13,317 nucleotides of DNA from Spirochaetaceae bacterium. Its GTDB lineage: Bacteria; Spirochaetota; Spirochaetia; Treponematales; Breznakiellaceae. Where the stretch lies: NCBI GenBank assembly GCA_031290855.1, contig JAISLM010000063.1, positions 1 to 13,317 of the forward strand, given 5' to 3'. The stretch's first letter is position 1; the number at the start of each line of letters is the position of its first letter. The translations under genes were made by a program, and so were the position numbers. Below are positions 1 to 6,399 of this stretch, one piece after another. The notes under the pieces are model-generated. The model was not told where the DNA came from and ran no database searches. It saw only the letters and a list, made by a program, of their open reading frames with translations.

Positions 1-57
1 CTTTATCCCCCTGAGGCACTCCTCCATCCGTGCTATGTCTCCTTCCGTAACCTCCAC
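1..57 (-). CDS. N-terminal fragment of an unrecognised small protein, running off the window
   Basis: On the minus strand a GTG at 57-55 opens a frame that stays open to the window edge and reads VEVTEGDIARMEECLRGIK, a charged, plausibly helical sequence. A purine-rich GGGAGGGG lies a few bases upstream and could be its ribosome binding site. The same frame continues upstream without a stop for a short distance (reading YLGRGKE just before the GTG) and then meets TAA, so the true start could have been lost. I do not recognise the family. The visible part is too short for any functional call, and it may be a decayed gene. Confidence 0.3.
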   Translation of the reverse strand, partial: MEVTEGDIARMEECLRGIK

Positions 58-107
58 TTCTTTACCCCTCCCAAGGTACGTTCTTTATATCACGGATTTT
101 TAAATGA

Positions 108-335
108 CGTTACCCTGGCAAAGAGCTTGCTAGTATAACGGTCAACCTTGCGGCAGGCCGCTATTATTATCTCCGCAATGACGGGACCAACGGGATTCGT
201 GTTGAAGAACTCACAAAAGACGGCGGTTCGGTGAAAATGTGGGACAGGACGAACAAATTTGAAGTGGAAATTCCAATGAGCGCGGTTATTGACGGGATAG
301 ACGCCAATATCGCCTATTTAAAAGCGCACAGCTGA
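108..335 (+). pseudogene. C-terminal remnant of an unrecognised protein
   Basis: An open frame of about 75 codons, without a usable start, ends at TGA 333-335. It has protein-like composition: an aromatic stretch GRYYYLRNDG, then VKMWDRTNKFEVEIPMSAV and a final helix-like DGIDANIAYLKAHS. It is bounded upstream by an in-frame TGA at 105-107. An ATG at 104 opens a different frame that closes at TAG 131-133, so a single-base frameshift near 108-135 would join a start to this frame. That pattern, plus a good hairpin terminator just downstream, suggests the tail of a real but broken gene. No family is recognised. Confidence 0.35.
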
Positions 336-347
336 CGGGAAGAGTGC

Positions 348-375
348 CGCCGCGCCGTCCGTGGCGCGGCGTTTC
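348..375 (+). terminator. GC-rich hairpin, likely terminator of the upstream remnant
   Basis: The arms CGCCGCGCC (348-356) and GGCGCGGCG (363-371) pair perfectly over 9 bp around the loop GTCCGT. Only a short T-run (TTT) follows. It lies 12 bases after the stop of the remnant at 108-335, so it probably ended that gene's transcript. The weak T-tract keeps this from being certain. Confidence 0.55.
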
Positions 376-565
376 ATAAAAAAAATGAATAACTAGTACA
401 CCATAACATCTAAAACTTTACAAATGAGGAGGTAAACTGGTAACGCAGGTGTGCCATGCCCCGTTTCGCCTGGGGTTTGCGTGAAGCTCACCACAGGGCG
501 GTGAGCCGCTGGCGTTTCGCGCCGGCACGGTGGGCACCAGGGTAAAAAAATGCTAAGATGGCGCA
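376..565 (+). promoter_or_regulatory. purL leader with a small hairpin; no clear promoter or riboswitch
   Basis: This stretch sits between the upstream terminator and purL. GCTCACC (486-492) and GGTGAGC (500-506) form a 7-bp stem with a 7-base loop. GAGGAGG at 426-432 looks like a ribosome binding site but has no start codon at a suitable distance. A 29-codon frame (ATG 456 to TAA 543-545) runs through the hairpin and is Arg/Trp-rich, but it lacks its own Shine-Dalgarno. I see no purine-riboswitch core and no convincing -35/-10 pair. Whether the leader regulates purL is unknown. Confidence 0.3.
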
Positions 566-3500
566 ATGGTTTATCGCGTATATATAGAAAAGAAGTGCGG
601 TTTCTCAGGCGAGGCGGAGGCATTGCGGGCGGAACTAGTTCAGGCTCTAGGTATCGCCGGGCTTACGGGGGCAAGGATCGTACAGCGCTACGATGTCGAG
701 GGTATAGACGGGGACTTGTTTGAACGCTGCGTCCGCACGGTTCTAAGCGATCCGCCGCTTGACAGGGTTTACTACCGGTGCCCGGAGGCCGTGTTTGTCT
801 GCGCCGTCGAATATCTGCCGGGGCAGTTCGACCAGCGGGCCGCCTCGGCTTCGGAATGTATCCAGCTTATATCGCACGGGGAAAGGCCGCGTGTGGAGAA
901 CGCGCGGCTGTACCTGTTTGACGGCAGGCTTTCCCCAGCCGACAAAAACAGGATCGAAAAGTACCTGATCAATCCCGTAGACAGCCGCCGCGCCGATTTA
1001 GGCGAAAAAGAAACGCTGATCACGGACTACCCCGAACCCCGCGATGTCGGTGTCTTGGGCGGTTTCACGGAACTCGAAAGGCCGCGCCTCCGTCAATTTA
1101 TCGAGGACTATTCCCTGGCGATGGACGAGGACGATCTTCTCTGCTGCGTGAACTACTTCCGGGGCGAAAACAGGAACCCGACGGTGACGGAACTCCGCGT
1201 GATCGACACGTACTGGAGCGACCACTGCCGCCACACGACCTTCTCGACGATCATTGACGAGGTGGAATTCGAGGCGGACGCCGGGCCGGACGACGCTTAC
1301 GGCGATATAAGGCGGACGTACCGGCTTTACCTGGACATACGGAAGCGCCTTCGCGGGCACGGGGACGCGCCCGTTACGCTGATGGACCTCGCCACTATAG
1401 GCGCGAAGTATCTGGCGGAGGGGGGCGGCCTTGCAGACTGGGACAGAGGCCCCGAGAACAACGCCTGCTCTATAAAGGTAAAGCTTAATTCCGGCGGCAG
1501 GGAGGAGGACTGGCTCCTGTTGTTCAAGAATGAGACGCACAACCACCCGACCGAAATCGAGCCTTTCGGCGGGGCGGCGACCTGCATAGGGGGCGCGATA
1601 CGCGACCCGCTTTCGGGGCGGGCCTACGTCTACCAGGCGATGCGGGTGACGGGCGCGGGCGACCCGTTCACGCCGGTGGAGGATACGCCCGCCGGCAAGC
1701 TGCCGCAGCGCAGGATCGTGACTACGGCGGCGCAGGGCTACTCGAGTTACGGGAATCAGGCGGGTATCGCGACCGGCTTCGTAGAGGAGTTCTACCACGC
1801 CGGTTACGCGGCAAAGCGGATGGAGATAGGCGCCGTCGTCGGCGCGGTTCCGCTGTCCAACGTGAGGCGCGAGGAGCCTCGCTCCGGAGACCTCGTGCTG
1901 CTTGTAGGCGGCAGGACGGGGCGGGACGGCTGCGGCGGGGCGACCGGCTCGTCAAAGGCGCATAAAACGGAAAGTCTCGCTGTCTGCGGCGCCGAGGTGC
2001 AGAAGGGAAACGCGCCCGTCGAGCGTAGTTTGCAGCGCCTGTTCCGCGACGGGGAGGCGGCCCGGATGATCAAGCGCTGCAACGACTTCGGCGCGGGCGG
2101 CGTGGCTGTCGCTATAGGAGAACTTGCCTGCGGCCTTTCCATCAGCCTGGACGCCGTGCCGAAGAAGTATTCAGGTCTTGACGGTACGGAACTCGCGATC
2201 AGCGAGAGCCAGGAACGGATGGCCGTCGTCGTGGACAGAAACGACGCGGACGCATTCATAGCCCTCGCCGCCGGGGAAAACCTTGAGGCGGCGGTCGTCG
2301 CCGTCGTTACGGACGGGAAGCACCTCGTGATGAACTGGCGCGGCAGGGTGATCGCCGACATTTCCCGCGACTTCCTGAATTCGGCGGGCGCGGAAAAACA
2401 CGCCAGGGCGCGGATCAGGCGTCCGGACGGCGGCGCGTTGCGGGCCCTGGCCGGACCGTTCGCGCCTGGGGGCCGCTCGTTCAGAGAGCGCCTTGCCGCT
2501 ATGCTCCCCGACCTGAACGTATGCTGCCGTAAGGGTCTCGTCGAGCGCTTCGACTCGACGATAGGCGCGGGAACAGTGCTGATGCCGGCGGGCGGCGTTT
2601 ATCAGCTTACGCCGGCGCAGTGCATGGCGGCGAAACTGCCCGTTGACGGAGAAACGTCCGTCTGCGGCGGCATGGCCGCCGGCTTTGACCCGTACATTTC
2701 CGAAGCCTCCCCCTACGACGGCGCGTACCTCGCCGTGCTGGAAAGCGCCGCCCGCCTCGTCGCGGGAGGCTTTCCGCTTGACAAGGTTTACCTCTCTTTC
2801 CAGGAATACTTTCCGCGCCTTGGTAACGACAGGGATCGCCGGGGACTTCCCCTCGCCTCGCTGCTGGGGGCGCTTCAGGCCCAACTCGATCTGGGCGTTG
2901 CCGCGATAGGCGGCAAAGACTCGATGTCCGGCTCCTTTGAAAAGCTCGACGTGCCGCCCTCCCTGGTGTCTTTCGCCGTTTCCACGACAAACGCGGCAAA
3001 CGTGACAGGCGGCGAATTGAAGAAGGCGGGGCACCTCGTCCTTTGGGTAAGGCCGAAATACCGCGCCGGAAGCCTCCGCCCGGAAGCGGCAAGTTTTGTC
3101 GCCGCGCTCAGACTGATCGAAAAGCTGCTCGCCGGGAAGCGGGCGCTTTCGGTCTACGTTGTCTCCCGCTTCGGCGCGGCGGAGGCGCTCTTCAAGATGT
3201 GCGTCGGAAACGGAATAGGACTTCACTTTGAAGGCGACACTGATACGGAAGTCCTCTTCCGTTACGCCGCGCTTTCCTTCCTTGTCGAACTGGACGACGG
3301 CCTTAGCGCACAGGCCGTCGCGGGGGAAGCGGATGGCTTCTCAGTGGAACGGATCGGGGAAACAACCGCCGACTTCGCGTTTGTCGTGAACGGCGAGACG
3401 ATAGCTCTGGACGCGCTGCTGGACGTATGGACGGGGAAGTTTGAAACACTGTTCTCGTACTCCCGCCCGCGCGGGCGGGAGTACGAGGCCGTGCGGACGC

Positions 3501-4345
3501 TTGATCTGAAAACAGCGAGACCCCTTGCCCGTAAGGCCTCCCGCGTGAAGCCGCGTGCGCTGATCCCCGTGTTTCCGGGAACGAACTGCGAATACGATAC
3601 GGCCCGCGCCCTCCGCGCCGCCGGTGCGGAGGCGGAAACCTTTGTGATACGGAACCTCACGCCGCAGGCCGTGGCGAAAAGCGCGGCGCTTCTGGCGGAA
3701 AAGATACGCGGCGCGAATATGCTCGTGATACCGGGCGGCTTTTCGGGCGGTGACGAGCCGGACGGCAGCGCGAAACTTATCGCGGCCTTCTTCCGGGGCG
3801 CCGCCGTCGCTGACGCGGTGGCGGAACTGCTCGAAGTGCGGGACGGCCTCGTCCTCGGCATATGCAACGGCTTTCAGGCACTCGTGAAACTCGGCCTCGT
3901 GCCCTTAGGAAAAATAACGGAGATAAAGGAGGGCGACCCCGTGCTGACATTCAACACGATAGGCCGCCACCAAAGCTTCCTCGCCCGCACACGGCTCTGC
4001 TCCGTACTCTCGCCGTGGTTCCTGTGCGAGGAAGCCGGCGCAATCCACACGATACCGGTAAGCCACGGCGAAGGCCGCTTCGTCGCCGACTCCGCATGCC
4101 TCGCCCGCCTCGCCGCCGCCGGGCAGATAGCAGCCCAGTACGTAGACACAGAGGACAGGGCGAGCATGGACCCGCGCTTTAACCCAGCCGGCAGCATGAT
4201 GGCGACGGAGGCGCTCAGCGACCCCTCCGGCCGCGTCCTAGGCAAGATGGCCCACAGCGAGCGGCGCGGCGCGCACCTGTACAAAAACGTCGGCGGCAAC
4301 AAAATACAAAACCTGTTCGAAGGCGGCGTAAAGTACTTCTCGTGA
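566..4345 (+). CDS. purL: phosphoribosylformylglycinamidine synthase, single-chain PurL with fused glutaminase
   Basis: Catalyses step four of de novo purine synthesis: FGAR plus glutamine and ATP to FGAM, in the cytoplasm. At 1259 residues it is the full-length fused type. The order is: N-terminal PurS-like and linker region (about 1-200), the signature DTYWSDHCRHTTF at 214-226, the first ATP-binding AIRS-like half with KNETHNHPTEIEPFGG from about 321, GCGGATGSSKAH and CNDFGAGG, then the second half with IGGKDSMSGSFEK. The class I amidotransferase domain follows (FPGTNCEYD, PGGFSGGDE), with nucleophile Cys1100 in GICNGFQ and the His1167/Glu1169 pair in SHGEG. All key residues are present, so it should be active. 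The start ATG at 566 gives the usual YRVYIEKK N-terminus but has no obvious Shine-Dalgarno. It stands alone, with no other pur gene in the window. Its GC content and codon choice are much richer than those of the lipoprotein genes. A palindrome is read in frame near residues 963-974, just before the glutaminase domain. Confidence 0.97.
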   Translation: MVYRVYIEKKCGFSGEAEALRAELVQALGIAGLTGARIVQRYDVEGIDGDLFERCVRTVLSDPPLDRVYYRCPEAVFVCAVEYLPGQFDQRAASASECIQLISHGERPRVENARLYLFDGRLSPADKNRIEKYLINPVDSRRADLGEKETLITDYPEPRDVGVLGGFTELERPRLRQFIEDYSLAMDEDDLLCCVNYFRGENRNPTVTELRVIDTYWSDHCRHTTFSTIIDEVEFEADAGPDDAYGDIRRTYRLYLDIRKRLRGHGDAPVTLMDLATIGAKYLAEGGGLADWDRGPENNACSIKVKLNSGGREEDWLLLFKNETHNHPTEIEPFGGAATCIGGAIRDPLSGRAYVYQAMRVTGAGDPFTPVEDTPAGKLPQRRIVTTAAQGYSSYGNQAGIATGFVEEFYHAGYAAKRMEIGAVVGAVPLSNVRREEPRSGDLVLLVGGRTGRDGCGGATGSSKAHKTESLAVCGAEVQKGNAPVERSLQRLFRDGEAARMIKRCNDFGAGGVAVAIGELACGLSISLDAVPKKYSGLDGTELAISESQERMAVVVDRNDADAFIALAAGENLEAAVVAVVTDGKHLVMNWRGRVIADISRDFLNSAGAEKHARARIRRPDGGALRALAGPFAPGGRSFRERLAAMLPDLNVCCRKGLVERFDSTIGAGTVLMPAGGVYQLTPAQCMAAKLPVDGETSVCGGMAAGFDPYISEASPYDGAYLAVLESAARLVAGGFPLDKVYLSFQEYFPRLGNDRDRRGLPLASLLGALQAQLDLGVAAIGGKDSMSGSFEKLDVPPSLVSFAVSTTNAANVTGGELKKAGHLVLWVRPKYRAGSLRPEAASFVAALRLIEKLLAGKRALSVYVVSRFGAAEALFKMCVGNGIGLHFEGDTDTEVLFRYAALSFLVELDDGLSAQAVAGEADGFSVERIGETTADFAFVVNGETIALDALLDVWTGKFETLFSYSRPRGREYEAVRTLDLKTARPLARKASRVKPRALIPVFPGTNCEYDTARALRAAGAEAETFVIRNLTPQAVAKSAALLAEKIRGANMLVIPGGFSGGDEPDGSAKLIAAFFRGAAVADAVAELLEVRDGLVLGICNGFQALVKLGLVPLGKITEIKEGDPVLTFNTIGRHQSFLARTRLCSVLSPWFLCEEAGAIHTIPVSHGEGRFVADSACLARLAAAGQIAAQYVDTEDRASMDPRFNPAGSMMATEALSDPSGRVLGKMAHSERRGAHLYKNVGGNKIQNLFEGGVKYFS
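3454..3487 (+). repeat. 34-bp perfect palindrome inside purL
   Basis: The left arm CTCGTACTCCCGCCCGC is followed without a loop by its exact reverse complement, and pairing stops at the next base on each side. In the purL frame it encodes part of FSYSRPRGREYEAV, in the linker between the second synthetase half and the glutaminase domain. The complementary strand also stays open and yields SYSRPRGREYE. This looks like a small palindromic element tolerated in a flexible linker. Confidence 0.85.
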
Positions 4346-4411
4346 TAGCCTGTCCGCACGGGCATCAATAAGGTGGAATGAAGGAGGGACGGAGAAATCC
4401 ACCCTACACCC
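4346..4411. other. short spacer downstream of purL
   Basis: No gene is seen. GGTGGA (4372-4377) and TCCACC (4398-4403) can pair, but the loop is long and there is no T-run, so I do not call a terminator for purL. It leads directly into the first copy of the dispersed repeat. Confidence 0.4.
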
Positions 4412-4465
4412 TTATTCGCAAAGTCTGGTTTAACCCCCCGCAGAACCTTTGTTTTGCGCTTGCCC
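4412..4465 (+). repeat. dispersed repeat, copy 1 (left half, diverged)
   Basis: Starts with the shared block TTATTCGCAAAGTCTGGTTT, then an altered C-rich stretch and a variant of the CGAACCTTCGGTTCG hairpin (here CAGAACCTTTGTTTTGCG), followed by the shared CGCTTGCC. The right end seen in the complete copy at 13201-13301 is not recognisable here. It has the same orientation as the other copies. Confidence 0.8.
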
Positions 4466-4572
4466 TAAACCTGGCCCGTAATTCGGATTTCAGGGCAGAC
4501 GTATCCCCCTGGGCCGGTTCACTTTGGGGAGGAAATGGCGAAGGCTGCGGTTCGCCGGGCGGATTATGCCGC

Positions 4573-5100
4573 TTATCCGGGGGCCGGGACGGCGGAAAGG
4601 GGGTATAGGCGGAAAAAAGCGGGCCCGGCCGCCCGTTTCCCGCTGTGGGGTCTGACCCTGCGGGCCGATAGGCCCCCCGCCGCCGCGCGTCCGGCGAGGC
4701 GTTGCCTGATTATGGGTCTGACCCCACGGGCCGGCGGGACTCCCGCCGCCTCCTCCCCGCCGTCCGGCGGCTCCCCTTCCAGGATCCGCGACCGGTACCG
4801 GTCACCCCACAGGTGCCCAGTCCGTCCATTGTCCCGGTTGTACCTTTGGGCGAAGGTCTGCTTCAGCCATTTCATTATCGCCGGCAGCTCGAACCCGTCC
4901 GCGGGCCTGAGGTAAAAGGCCAGCCGGTCACCGGCAAGACTTAAGCCCCGGACCGCGAAGACAAACCTGTGCGCGGTCTCCCGGAACACCCGGTCGAACA
5001 GCGCCAGGGCCTGACCCCATCGGAACAGGGGTTCCCTGTTGTTGACGCGGGTACTGATTTCGTACCACACGCCCTGTTTCAGCATTCTTAAATGTCTCAT
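4573..5100 (-). CDS. RAYT-like (REP-associated Y1 transposase family) protein lacking the HUH motif
   Basis: Residues 1-110 follow the RAYT / Y1-transposase layout: an N-terminal LKQGVWYEISTRVNNREPLF, a middle helix, then ELPAIMKWLKQTFAQRYNRD and GRTGHLWGDRYRSRI at about 71-106. These blocks are characteristic of that family. However, the segment that normally carries the catalytic His-x-His (M-x-NH-x-H) reads LAGDRLAFYLRP at 55-66, with both histidines gone. The usual C-terminal block with the nucleophilic Tyr (Y-I-x-x-NP) is also absent. From about residue 112 the sequence becomes a Gly/Ala/Arg-rich tail with two similar ARGVRP/ARRVRP segments, which looks like translated repeat DNA. The start at 5100 (MRHLRMLKQG) matches how family members begin; an in-frame ATG at 5139 is possible but adds an unrelated leader. 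No Shine-Dalgarno is clear at either. It lies between repeat copies. It is either a decaying transposase or an inactive derivative. Confidence 0.65.
   Translation of the reverse strand: MRHLRMLKQGVWYEISTRVNNREPLFRWGQALALFDRVFRETAHRFVFAVRGLSLAGDRLAFYLRPADGFELPAIMKWLKQTFAQRYNRDNGRTGHLWGDRYRSRILEGEPPDGGEEAAGVPPARGVRPIIRQRLAGRAAAGGLSARRVRPHSGKRAAGPAFFRLYPLSAVPAPG
4646..4725 (-). repeat. two GGGTCAGACCC motifs in the RAYT-like 3' region
   Basis: On the minus strand GGGTCAGACCC occurs at 4648-4658 and 4714-4724, each next to GGCCCG. A variant GGGGTCAGGCCC lies at 5007-5018 inside the conserved part of the same gene. Each motif is nearly self-complementary. The segment also holds small hairpins: GGGCC/GGCCC around 4662-4675, and GGCGGGA/TCCCGCC around 4732-4746. 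From memory, GGGGTCAGA-type motifs often flank RAYT-family genes in other bacteria; I could not verify that here. Confidence 0.55.
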
Positions 5101-5206
5101 GTAAATATATGGGCGCTTGCCAGCGTTTTGCTTCAACATACGGAGAAAAAGTGGAAGGAGCCGAAGCGGAAAGGCCCTTCCGGCGGCGCGGCGGGGGAGC
5201 TTTTCA

Positions 5207-5392
5207 TCAGGTAAAATTTTTGCGGGCCATGTTTAGAGCTTGCCGCACGGAGGCCCATTCGCTTGCCCAGCCCGGACCTCCACGGATCCCGTTCCTGCGC
5301 CTTGCATCTTCAAGGTTCGCGTATTTCCCGCTCGCCACATCCCCCGCAAGCCGGAGCCCAAACGCCTCGCTGTATCTTACCACATCTTTCAT
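5207..5392 (-). pseudogene. IS3-family OrfA (helix-turn-helix) N-terminal remnant
   Basis: From ATG 5392 (preceded by the purine tract GGGGGGCGAAAG) the minus strand reads MKDVVRYSEAFGLRL, then DVASGKYANLEDARRRNGIRG. This is the N-terminal helix-turn-helix of IS3/IS911-type OrfA transposase proteins. After about residue 40 the family pattern (W-x-x-KYG) breaks down, and the frame ends after 61 residues in sequence resembling the dispersed repeat (5231-5259). No OrfB or DDE domain follows. It is therefore a truncated insertion-sequence remnant. An in-frame upstream ATG at 5434 exists but lies outside the conserved part. Confidence 0.6.
5231..5259 (+). repeat. fragment of the dispersed repeat inside the OrfA remnant
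   Basis: GAGCTTGCCGCACGGAGGCC followed by CATT matches, with a few changes, the CGCTTGCCGCGCGGAGGCTCATT segment of the copy at 6054-6120. The head of the repeat (TTATTCGCAAAGTCTGG) is missing. It lies where the OrfA similarity stops. Confidence 0.5.
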
Positions 5393-5450
5393 CTTTCGCC
5401 CCCCATGTGTCAACTTTAATCCAGGACGAGACATCGTTGCTCATTACTCG

Positions 5451-5547
5451 TTATTCGCAAAGTCTGGTTTACCCCACCCCCCGCCGAACCTTCGGTTCGC
5501 GCTTGCCGCGACTCAAGTAAGGCAATGCCTACAAAGATTTGGTATTA
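5451..5547 (+). repeat. dispersed repeat, copy 2 (overlaps the moaC 3' end)
   Basis: Begins TTATTCGCAAAGTCTGGTTT and carries the CGAACC-TTC-GGTTCG hairpin, CGCTTGCCGCG and a second hairpin GTAAGGC/GCCTAC. It then reaches ACAAAGATTTGGTATTA, the same order as in 13201-13301. After GGTATTA the right terminal repeat diverges and becomes moaC coding sequence. The last 19 bases (5529-5547) are moaC codons plus its TAG stop. Confidence 0.85.
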
Positions 5548-6032
5548 TTGCGTTGCCAAAGTCCACTTTTGCCGCCGGACTTTTCCTGTAGCCTTATGTC
5601 GGAGATCACCATGCCGCGCTCAATCGCCTTGCACATATCGTAAACGGTAAGCAGCGCCGCCGAAACACCGGTCAGGGCCTCCATTTCCGCGCCGGTGGTC
5701 CCCGACAGCGTTACGGTACACACCGCCTCTATCGCCGGTTCTTCCGCCGCGCCGTCTTCGAGTATGTTAAAATCAATCGTGCAGGCGTCAAACGAGATCG
5801 GATGACACAGAGGCACTATCGCGGAGGTTTTTTTTGCCGCCATGATGCCGGCTATACGGGCGACGCCCAGCACGTCGCCCTTCTTTGACGTGCCGTTCTT
5901 TATCGCGGCAAGCGTATCCACGCCCAATCTGATTATCCCCCGCGCCACCGCCCTGCGCCGTGTCGTCATTTTTCCCCCCACGTCAACCATCACCGCGTTT
6001 CCGTTTCCGTCAAAATGCGTAAAACCGTTCAT
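5529..6032 (-). CDS. moaC: cyclic pyranopterin monophosphate synthase MoaC
   Basis: Acts with MoaA in the first stage of molybdenum cofactor synthesis, converting the cyclic GTP intermediate to cyclic pyranopterin monophosphate. At 167 residues it is about the usual length. Family motifs are all visible: VDVGGK near 17-21, the conserved Lys around 50-51, LCHPI with His77, TGAEMEALTGVSAALLT with Glu116 and Glu118, and YDMCKA with Asp132 and Lys135, then LQEKSGGKSG near the end. GGGGGAA lies just upstream of ATG 6032, so the start is well supported. The final residues, about NNTKSL, and the stop codon are supplied by a copy of the dispersed repeat, so the original C-terminus has been replaced or trimmed after the conserved KSGGKSG. 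No other mo-gene is nearby. Confidence 0.96.
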   Translation of the reverse strand: MNGFTHFDGNGNAVMVDVGGKMTTRRRAVARGIIRLGVDTLAAIKNGTSKKGDVLGVARIAGIMAAKKTSAIVPLCHPISFDACTIDFNILEDGAAEEPAIEAVCTVTLSGTTGAEMEALTGVSAALLTVYDMCKAIERGMVISDIRLQEKSGGKSGLWQRNNTKSL

Positions 6033-6053
6033 TCTGTTCCCCCTGTCACTTCT

Positions 6054-6120
6054 TTATTCGCAAAGTCTGGTTTAATACCCCGCCGAACATTCGGTTCGCG
6101 CTTGCCGCGCGGAGGCTCAT
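6054..6120 (+). repeat. dispersed repeat, copy 3
   Basis: The stretch from TTATTCGCAAAGTCTGG through AATACCCCGCCGAAC to CGCTTGCCGCG matches the 13201 copy almost base for base; one visible change (CATTCGG for CCTTCGG) lies in the hairpin. After GCCGCG it continues GGAGGCTCATT, the variant also seen at 5231-5259, and the right half is not recognisable. It lies about 20 bases upstream of moaC, so it probably overlaps that gene's promoter or leader. Confidence 0.85.
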
Positions 6121-6363
6121 TACCGCCCCCTCCCCTCTTCTTCGTCTGCTATTACTAATTATTACCAGGCGCACCGTCCTGAAATATATACTTTGATACC
6201 GATAATATCCAGCGGGGCCGTCGATTCATATTACCGGACGGCATCTTGCTTTGTCGCGGCGGATTTCGTTTAGGTCCACCGCCAAACGAATCGACACTTC
6301 ACTTTTCTTGCGATTTTGTCGATAAGTAAATCGACATCGTGCGGCCGGTCGACGCCTTATATG
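6121..6363 (+). promoter_or_regulatory. intergenic region with a cluster of GTCGAT-type inverted boxes
   Basis: No gene is seen. GTCGATT (6220-6226) is complementary to AATCGAC (6289-6295). TTCGTTT (6265-6271) is complementary to AAACGAA (6284-6290). A compact dyad GTCGAT-N6-ATCGAC lies at 6318-6335, and a further GGTCGAC follows near 6348. These face the promoter of the three-gene operon that starts at 6400 and could be operator sites. No regulator family can be named from them. Confidence 0.4.
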
Positions 6364-6393
6364 TTGACCCGGCTTTGGGGCGGGCGGTATATT
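6364..6393 (+). promoter_or_regulatory. sigma-70-like promoter of the lipoprotein operon
   Basis: TTGACC (6364-6369), an 18-base spacer and TATATT (6388-6393) resemble the sigma-70 consensus. The expected transcription start would fall at about 6399-6401, on the ATG at 6400, so the first gene may be translated from a leaderless mRNA. This fits the lack of a Shine-Dalgarno before that ATG. Confidence 0.5.
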
Positions 6394-6399
6394 TTAACT

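Noticed and set aside
456..545. 29-codon plus-strand frame before purL, considered as a leader peptide
   Set aside because: No Shine-Dalgarno at the right distance, unusual Arg/Trp-rich composition and an overlap with a hairpin; mentioned only within the leader entry.
376..565. Purine riboswitch upstream of purL
   Set aside because: None of the conserved junction or loop-loop features of the purine aptamer could be found.
393..623. 76-codon minus-strand open frame opposite the purL start
   Set aside because: It overlaps the purL leader and N-terminus, has no ribosome binding site and no protein-like pattern; it is a shadow of GC-rich DNA.
4378..4608. 76-codon plus-strand frame after purL
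   Set aside because: It reads straight through repeat copy 1 and into the antisense of the RAYT-like gene; composition is Gly-rich noise.
5109..5591. 160-codon plus-strand frame
   Set aside because: It runs antisense to the OrfA remnant, across repeat copy 2 and into antisense moaC; no recognisable domain.
4412..6120. CRISPR array suggested by the repeated TTATTCGCAAAGTCTGG block
   Set aside because: Copies are hundreds of bases apart with unequal spacing and genes between them, and the element has terminal inverted repeats; no cas genes.
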